Positions 7,400-11,072 of a DNA stretch of 11,072 nucleotides are shown piece after piece. The stretch is from positions 1-11,072 of the forward strand of contig JAEDDW010000054.1 in the NCBI GenBank assembly GCA_016293645.1, written 5' to 3'. Position 1 is the stretch's first letter, and every line of letters begins with the position of its first letter. The notes beneath the pieces are model-generated. The model was given only the letters and a program-made list of their open reading frames with translations, was not told where the DNA came from and did not search any database. Source of the stretch: Treponema sp. Its GTDB lineage: Bacteria > Spirochaetota > Spirochaetia > Treponematales > Treponemataceae. The position numbers and the translations under genes were made by a program.

Positions 7400-7789
7400 A
7401 TGCTGATAAAAAACGTTTCCGTCAGGACAAAAAAAAATCACGTTGAGACGGAAGTGTTTTTGGATGCTTATTGCGCAGACTGTGGTTGTTATCTGGCACA
7501 GTCTGTGATTTTATCCTCCGATCCGGGAATCATTGCCTGCGAAATGACTGCAGGAGTTCCAGGTGAAAAAGTCTTGACATGTGCGGATGCTGTTCCCGCC
7601 ATCGTTTCAACAAAAGAAAATCCTGTTTCCTATGACCTTGTGACAAAACTGTTTGATGCAAAGGACAGTCTTATTGATGAAAATAGATGCAACTTTCAGT
7701 TTACTCTCCCTCATGACGCATCTGATTCCGGAAGGAAAAGCAATGGGACTCTCGTTTCAAAAATAAAGGAAATCTTTGCCGGCAAATAA
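7400..7789 (+). CDS. Cysteine-containing protein without signal peptide, unknown function
   Basis: The 129-residue product is the last gene of the FecR operon, beginning four bases after the FecR stop. No signal peptide or membrane segment is visible, so a cytoplasmic place is likely, unlike its three exported neighbours. Six cysteines occur, including a cluster YCADCGC (C25, C28, C30) that could bind zinc or iron or be redox active. The others are near 47, 61 and 97. The tail is basic (VSKIKEIFAGK). The ribosome binding site is weak (GAGAAC upstream), so translation may depend on coupling to the FecR gene. A run of nine A (7429-7437) lies just inside the gene; slippage there would break the frame. 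I do not recognise the family. The opposite-strand gene ends 24 bases beyond. Confidence 0.65.
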   Translation: MLIKNVSVRTKKNHVETEVFLDAYCADCGCYLAQSVILSSDPGIIACEMTAGVPGEKVLTCADAVPAIVSTKENPVSYDLVTKLFDAKDSLIDENRCNFQFTLPHDASDSGRKSNGTLVSKIKEIFAGK

Positions 7790-7812
7790 ACAACTGCCAC
7801 ATCATGACCCAT

Positions 7813-9234
7813 CTACAGATTTTCATTTTTTTTGAGCTGGACCTTTATCTTTCCTGAAAATATGAGTTTCTTTGATCTTAAAACTGCTTCCGCTGCGGCC
7901 GTCGCGTTGAATTTATAGTTTCCATTGTTTTCCTTTATTTCAAAACCCAAGGACATGTATTTGATGAATGATTTTCTGAATGATATTTTTTGGGAAAAAT
8001 CAAAAGTGTTCTTTATGTCATCCTCATTCTTAAATGAAAGTGTGGAAGTGGCGGTGATTTTTTTTGCCGGTACGGTGACTTTTACGGAACTGCCATAATC
8101 TGGAAAATCGTCTTCCGTTGATCTTGATGTGTCTGCGGAAAGCAGAATTGAAAAAGCAGGCCTTTTTATTGAAACCGATGATCTGACAGTTTTCTCCACC
8201 ACAGGAAAAGGTACTCTTTCTTTTGTTTCTTTTTTTGTATTTCCTGCTCCTATTCCTGCAGCAACAGCGCTTTTGCCAAGATAAAATCTGTATTGAGGAT
8301 TCAGAAAAATCTGCGAGACCACACGGGGTGTGGATCCGCTTGCCGTAATAAGATTCCTGTCACCTTTGTAATAGAAAAGTCCCAGTGTAAAATTTCCAAA
8401 GATAAGGTGATCCTGGGTTTTTATCCAACCACTGCATTTCCCGAATGGAGTTTCATGGATTCCAAGCGCAGAAGAAAAAATGAAATTAGGCCATCTGAAA
8501 TTTACGCAAAGTTCTGATGCCATGTTTTTCCTTTCAGGTAAATAGATTCTGTCCTGATACCAGCTTTCGTTCAGCTCATGGCCGATTGAAAACAAACCCA
8601 ATGTGGAACAGATCAATGCTGATGGAATGTGGGTTGTTGAAAAACGTTTGCTTAATGAAAGAAAATGATTTTTACCTTCTAGAATGGAAAACTGAACTGA
8701 TGGCAGAAATAAAAAGTTTTTATCCGGAACAAGATTGACAGCAATGGCTTTTTCTGATGACGATGAAGTCCATGATGGAAGTGCCGCATTTGTTCCGCAG
8801 GAAAAAAAAGAAGGTACTTTCAATGGTGAGATGCTTGAGAAGACAGGGTTCTTTAGTCTTGTAATTGAACCTGAGAATTTCAATGTGCCTGCAGAAAGTT
8901 CCGTCCTGTAAACTGGTAGTGGAATGGCAAGCCTCATGCCCCATGATCTGTTTTCCCGTGAAATTATTTCACCAGGTGCAAGATCCTTCAGTACGGAAAA
9001 TTTTGTCGAAGGAAAACTGCATCCGTAGATCGCGGAAAAATTTGTAAGTTCAGTTTTGATTCCGTATGCGAAAGAAACTTTGCTTTCATCCCTGACTATC
9101 TTATTGTCCTTGTAGACATCAAGATCAAGGGATGTTTCTCCGTGGACTTCGATTGATTTAAGTTTGATTTTTCCCTCAGAATGTAAAAGAAAAGGCATGA
9201 ACATCATCAGCCATGTCAGAAATAAATATCTCAT
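7813..9234 (-). CDS. Secreted beta-rich protein, probable outer-membrane beta-barrel
   Basis: This 473-residue protein opens with MRYLFLTWLMMFMPFLLHSE, a short signal peptide. The mature protein has many alternating strands with aromatic ends and turn residues, e.g. MRLAIPLPVYRTELSAGTLK, FGNFTLGLFYYKGDRN, NPQYRFYLGKSAVAAGIGAG, and a series of strands at the C-terminus (KKITATSTLSFKN, KKLIFSGKIKVQLKK). This fits a large beta-barrel, although the last residues (NENL) are not a typical terminal strand. There is no recognisable family. The ATG at 9234 has no Shine-Dalgarno sequence and sits five bases after a perfect TATAAT, so its mRNA may lack a leader. The codons are A/T-richer than in the cyclase, with more rare ATA and TTT. 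The lipoprotein gene lies upstream on the same strand, with 61 bases between. Confidence 0.68.
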   Translation of the reverse strand: MRYLFLTWLMMFMPFLLHSEGKIKLKSIEVHGETSLDLDVYKDNKIVRDESKVSFAYGIKTELTNFSAIYGCSFPSTKFSVLKDLAPGEIISRENRSWGMRLAIPLPVYRTELSAGTLKFSGSITRLKNPVFSSISPLKVPSFFSCGTNAALPSWTSSSSEKAIAVNLVPDKNFLFLPSVQFSILEGKNHFLSLSKRFSTTHIPSALICSTLGLFSIGHELNESWYQDRIYLPERKNMASELCVNFRWPNFIFSSALGIHETPFGKCSGWIKTQDHLIFGNFTLGLFYYKGDRNLITASGSTPRVVSQIFLNPQYRFYLGKSAVAAGIGAGNTKKETKERVPFPVVEKTVRSSVSIKRPAFSILLSADTSRSTEDDFPDYGSSVKVTVPAKKITATSTLSFKNEDDIKNTFDFSQKISFRKSFIKYMSLGFEIKENNGNYKFNATAAAEAVLRSKKLIFSGKIKVQLKKNENL

Positions 9235-9239
9235 CCATA

Positions 9240-9245
9240 ATTATA
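9240..9245 (-). promoter_or_regulatory. -10 box of the 473-residue protein gene
   Basis: A perfect TATAAT on the minus strand lies five bases before the ATG at 9234-9232. No convincing -35 is seen at 16-18 bases (CATAAT at 17). If used, it would start RNA at about the ATG itself. Confidence 0.45.
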
Positions 9246-9287
9246 TAAACTTGAAATGAAATATTATGCATCTTTTTGCTGATGATG

Positions 9288-9324
9288 AAAAAAAATTACT
9301 GGAATGGATCCTTGCTTTGATCCA
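9288..9324 (-). terminator. Possible weak terminator of the lipoprotein gene
   Basis: Reading the minus strand, TGGATC (9324-9319) pairs with GATCCA (9310-9305) across an eight-base loop, inside the last codons. The stop codon follows and then eight T (9295-9288). The stem is only six pairs and lies nine bases from the T run, so termination may be partial and the downstream gene may be partly read through. Confidence 0.35.
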
Positions 9325-10156
9325 CGGTCATCAGTTCCTTCACGTTGACTTTGTATCTGGCTCCAGGAAGGGCGTTCAGTACATCCTGATAGTTGTTTTC
9401 GATTTTTTCAGTTTTCTCAGCCTCAAGACATGCAAGGACTGCTTCACACGGGTTGTATTTTGCGGCCTTCTTGAAAAGTTCGTTTCTTGGAGTCGCGCGC
9501 TTTGTTATCCTCAGATCCTCGACAACCTGCATCACCACAATGTCATCAATACGGGTGCTTATGTTGTCTGCGTCAATGTATGCGTATCTTGTCTTTTTTT
9601 CTTTTTTGTCGAAATACCAGATTTTACAGGCGGAACTGTTGCAGTCGCCTTCCTTTTGTGAAACTGCAACTATGGACCCGAATGGAACTGGAGAATTTCT
9701 TTCATCGGTGGAAAGTGAAAGATTCATGTCTGCGTAGAGCCTTGATTTTTTTATGACCAGTGCAAGGCGGCAGTTTGATGCAATGTCATCCCCGCTGATC
9801 CAGTAGTCTACGGAATCCCAGACCGCATGCAGATAGTTCCTGCCTTCAACGCAGAGGCTTTCAGGAGTTCCGTCTGAAAAAAGAAGTGAAAATGATGCGC
9901 CCTTGGAAAGGCTTGAGATCCTGTGCATTTTTTCATCGCGGCCAAGGAGGCAAAGGCTTGTTTTTGCGGCAAGTACCAGAGACGGTTCGAAAGTTTCGGT
10001 TGCTTTTTCCTCGATTTTTTCTTCTTCAGGCGGAACTTCATCAGTGCTTTCAATCGGAATAATCTGGGCTTCTGGTGCTTTTTTTATGCATGAGAAAAAC
10101 AAGAACGTGCATGAAAATATGGAAAATACGGCTACGGTTTTGCAAAATTTTTTCAA
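9296..10156 (-). CDS. Lipoprotein with two SH3-like regions, TTG start
   Basis: The 286-residue product begins at TTG. GGGAG six bases upstream (10167-10163) and the resulting signal peptide support this start; no ATG is available. Residues 1-22 are a lipoprotein signal with lipobox LFFSC, lipidated cysteine C23, in the looser spirochaete style. Residues 24-57 are an acidic, proline-rich tether. Two similar beta-rich segments follow (about 60-127, with HAVWDSVDYWISGDDI; about 130-202, with KIWYFDKK and RYAYIDADNIS). Both resemble bacterial SH3-like folds in which a loop of small strands ends in a tryptophan/tyrosine-containing strand. The C-terminus (about 203-286) is helical. SH3-like domains often bind wall peptides, but here that is inference. 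The gene is divergent from efp, with 97 bases between, and the beta-barrel-like gene lies downstream. Confidence 0.75.
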   Translation of the reverse strand: MKKFCKTVAVFSIFSCTFLFFSCIKKAPEAQIIPIESTDEVPPEEEKIEEKATETFEPSLVLAAKTSLCLLGRDEKMHRISSLSKGASFSLLFSDGTPESLCVEGRNYLHAVWDSVDYWISGDDIASNCRLALVIKKSRLYADMNLSLSTDERNSPVPFGSIVAVSQKEGDCNSSACKIWYFDKKEKKTRYAYIDADNISTRIDDIVVMQVVEDLRITKRATPRNELFKKAAKYNPCEAVLACLEAEKTEKIENNYQDVLNALPGARYKVNVKELMTVDQSKDPFQ

Positions 10157-10162
10157 GATGGA

Positions 10163-10167
10163 CTCCC
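10163..10167 (-). promoter_or_regulatory. Ribosome binding site of the TTG-started lipoprotein gene
   Basis: GGGAG on the minus strand is six bases from the TTG at 10156-10154. With the signal peptide that begins there, it supports TTG as the true start. Confidence 0.6.
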
Positions 10168-10191
10168 TTGTCCAATTATCGGCATTTTATC

Positions 10192-10220
10192 TTGTTTTTT
10201 TTCTTAGATTTTAATACAAT
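10192..10220 (+). promoter_or_regulatory. Promoter of efp
   Basis: TTGTTT (10192-10197) and TACAAT (10215-10220) are 17 bases apart. The RNA would start near 10227, about 27 bases before the ATG. A second possible -10 box, TATAAA (10223-10228), has a worse -35. The region is T-rich, including eight T at 10195-10202. Confidence 0.6.
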
Positions 10221-10253
10221 AGTATAAACTTTTAATTTTCAGAGGAATAGAGA

Positions 10254-10826
10254 ATGATTTCTACAAACGAAATTAGAGTAGGTTCAGCATTCATCGTAGA
10301 AGGTGAACCACTTATCGTACAGAAGAAGCTTGGACAGAAGGGCGGACGCCAGGGAATCACAGTTAATCTTCGCGTTAAGAACATCGTTACAGGCGGAACA
10401 AAGGATCTTGGTATCGACGCTGGTGAAAAGTTCCAGGAAGTTGAACTTGAATCAAAGACAGTAAAGCTTTCATACATCGACGGCGATGATTTCCACTTCA
10501 TGGATCAGGAAACATATGACGAAGTTCTCCTCGGAAGAGATGACCTTGGCGACAATGCAGGTTGGATTTCTCCAGATGATGACTATGATGTTAATGTTAC
10601 ATACTACGAAGGAAAGCCAGTTGGTATCGATCTTCCAACACAGGTTGTTCGCACAATCACTTACTGTGAACCAGGTGTGAAGGGTGATACTTCTGGTAAG
10701 TCACTCAAGCCTGCAACTCTCGATACAGGTGTTGAAGTTCGTGTTCCACTTTTCTGCAACACAGATGACCGCATTGTTATCGATACACGCGAAGGCACAT
10801 TCGTAGAACGCGCAAAGGATAAATAA
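10254..10826 (+). CDS. efp: Elongation factor P with arginine at the tip
   Basis: The 190-residue product binds between the P and E sites of the ribosome and helps form peptide bonds at polyproline stretches. It has the three beta domains expected: an N-terminal KOW-like domain (about 1-62), a central OB domain (about 66-125) and a C-terminal OB domain (about 129-187, with TGVEVRVPLF). The tip loop reads KGGRQGI. Aligned with the Escherichia coli loop KPGKGQA, the residue at the modified lysine is R32. This resembles the EF-P of Pseudomonas and Neisseria, which EarP rhamnosylates; no EarP gene is in this window. AGAGGAA (10241-10247) lies six bases before the ATG. The codons are strongly biased (AAG, TTC, CGC, GGA), as expected of an abundant protein. 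A terminator-like hairpin follows the stop. The assignment is firm; modification is inferred. Confidence 0.97.
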   Translation: MISTNEIRVGSAFIVEGEPLIVQKKLGQKGGRQGITVNLRVKNIVTGGTKDLGIDAGEKFQEVELESKTVKLSYIDGDDFHFMDQETYDEVLLGRDDLGDNAGWISPDDDYDVNVTYYEGKPVGIDLPTQVVRTITYCEPGVKGDTSGKSLKPATLDTGVEVRVPLFCNTDDRIVIDTREGTFVERAKDK

Positions 10827-10846
10827 TAATTTTATTTTCCTGCAGG

Positions 10847-10880
10847 AACTGCTTTTTCGCAAGGCGAATAAGCAGTTTTT
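10847..10880 (+). terminator. Terminator hairpin after efp (copy A of a repeated hairpin)
   Basis: AACTGCTT (10847-10854) pairs with AAGCAGTT (10870-10877), and inside it TTCGC (10856-10860) pairs with GCGAA (10864-10868) around AAG, with one T-T mismatch. Five T (10876-10880) end the structure, so it can serve as an intrinsic terminator. A diverged copy of the same hairpin recurs at 10937-10975. Confidence 0.75.
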
Positions 10881-10889
10881 ACGAAATCC

Positions 10890-10909
10890 GCACGAAGTCG
10901 TTTTCGTGC
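10890..10909. repeat. Small inverted repeat between the two related hairpins
   Basis: GCACGAA (10890-10896) and TTCGTGC (10903-10909) form a seven-pair stem with a six-base loop. The flanking TCC and AGGA can extend it with a bulge. There is no T run, so it is not a typical terminator. Confidence 0.55.
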
Positions 10910-10936
10910 AGGATGTGGAATAGCAATAAAATCCCG

Positions 10937-10975
10937 CAAGAACTGCTTTCTCGCGAAGCGAATAAGCAGTTCTTG
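10937..10975. repeat. Hairpin copy B, related to the efp terminator hairpin
   Basis: CAAGAACTGCTT (10937-10948) pairs perfectly with AAGCAGTTCTTG (10964-10975); inside it TCGC pairs with GCGA around GAA. It shares most of its bases with copy A at 10847-10877, including AACTGCTT, the inner TCGC/GCGA and AATAAGCAGTT. It has no T run. The stem can extend outward to CCC (10933-10935) with GGG (10978-10980), bases which the next inverted repeat also uses. Confidence 0.8.
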
Positions 10976-10977
10976 TA

Positions 10978-11024
10978 GGGATCGGAAAAGACATAAAGTA
11001 AATCTTTATGTCTTTTCCGATCCC
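10978..11024. repeat. Perfect 21-bp inverted repeat entering the tRNA-Arg gene
   Basis: The left arm (10978-10998) starts GGGATCGG and ends CATAAAG. The right arm (11004-11024) is its exact complement, from CTTTATG to CCGATCCC. The loop is TAAAT (10999-11003). The last six bases of the right arm (GATCCC, 11019-11024) are also the first six bases of the tRNA acceptor stem. There is no T run after it. Confidence 0.85.
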
Positions 11025-11072
11025 GTAGCTCATTTATGGATAGAGCGGCTGCCTCCTAAGCAGCAGGTGGCG
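11019..11072 (+). tRNA. tRNA-Arg with anticodon CCU (partial, cut by window end)
   Basis: The folded parts seen are: the 5' acceptor strand GATCCCG (11019-11025), TA, D stem GCTC/GAGC (11028-11031 and 11043-11046) with an 11-base loop containing GG, and anticodon stem GCTGC/GCAGC (11048-11052 and 11060-11064) with loop CTCCTAA. The anticodon CCT (11055-11057) reads AGG, so the tRNA carries arginine. The sequence stops in the variable or T-arm region, so the 3' acceptor strand (expected CGGGATC) is outside the window. Confidence 0.92.

Noticed and set aside
7777..7788. Palindrome TTTGCCGGCAAA at the end of the cysteine-protein gene as a terminator
   Set aside because: It has almost no loop and no T run directly behind it; the T-rich stretch near 7820-7835 is too far away.
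9266..9756. Several overlapping plus-strand frames opposite the lipoprotein gene
   Set aside because: They overlap each other in different frames, lack start signals and lie across a gene with a lipobox and ribosome binding site.
10184..10189. TAAAAT on the minus strand as the lipoprotein gene promoter
   Set aside because: No -35 can be placed at normal spacing; the upstream bases are mainly A. A promoter must exist here but I cannot place it.
10841..10980. CRISPR array made of the repeated hairpins
   Set aside because: Only two diverged copies occur, the spacing is not regular and no cas genes are near.
10701..11033. Minus-strand open frame of 110 codons across the efp end and hairpins
   Set aside because: It runs against efp, the terminator, the repeats and the tRNA. 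No start signals are seen.

Overview
The window most likely comes from a spirochaete of the Treponema type. The evidence is indirect. There is a propeller-sensor adenylate cyclase of a kind common in treponemes, a lipoprotein signal with a spirochaete-style lipobox (LFFSC), many secreted or beta-barrel-like proteins of no clear family, and an EF-P with arginine at its tip. No 16S rRNA or other decisive marker is present, so the genus is an inference.

Layout, left to right. Positions 1-173 hold the 3' end of an unrecognised gene, closed by a strong intrinsic terminator (205-264). A promoter then drives a 1007-residue transmembrane receptor cyclase (331-3354) whose start codon lies almost on the predicted transcription start. 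Converging on it is a two-gene minus-strand operon (4685 down to 3364): a small LapA-like membrane protein and a secreted SPOR-domain protein, overlapping by ATGA. A short divergent region (4686-4842) carries one good promoter for each direction. The plus-strand promoter drives a compact four-gene operon (4843-7789): a small secreted protein, a secreted beta-rich (probably outer-membrane) protein, a secreted FecR-domain protein and a cysteine-containing protein without a signal peptide.

Two minus-strand genes follow: a second secreted beta-rich protein (9234-7813) and, upstream of it, a lipoprotein with two possible SH3-like regions starting at TTG (10156-9296). Divergent from these is efp (10254-10826), which encodes elongation factor P. 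Its 3' region is unusually rich in structure: a terminator-like hairpin, a second small hairpin, a diverged copy of the first hairpin, and a perfect 21-bp inverted repeat whose right arm runs into the first six bases of a tRNA-Arg(CCU) gene cut by the window end.

Taken together, much of the window is cell-envelope biology (LapA-like, SPOR, FecR, two beta-rich proteins, a lipoprotein) beside one signal-input protein that would turn a periplasmic signal into cAMP, plus two translation genes. The points most worth a second look are the EF-P arginine tip, the hairpins abutting the tRNA, the uncharacterised FecR/beta-protein operon, and two genes predicted to give leaderless mRNAs.
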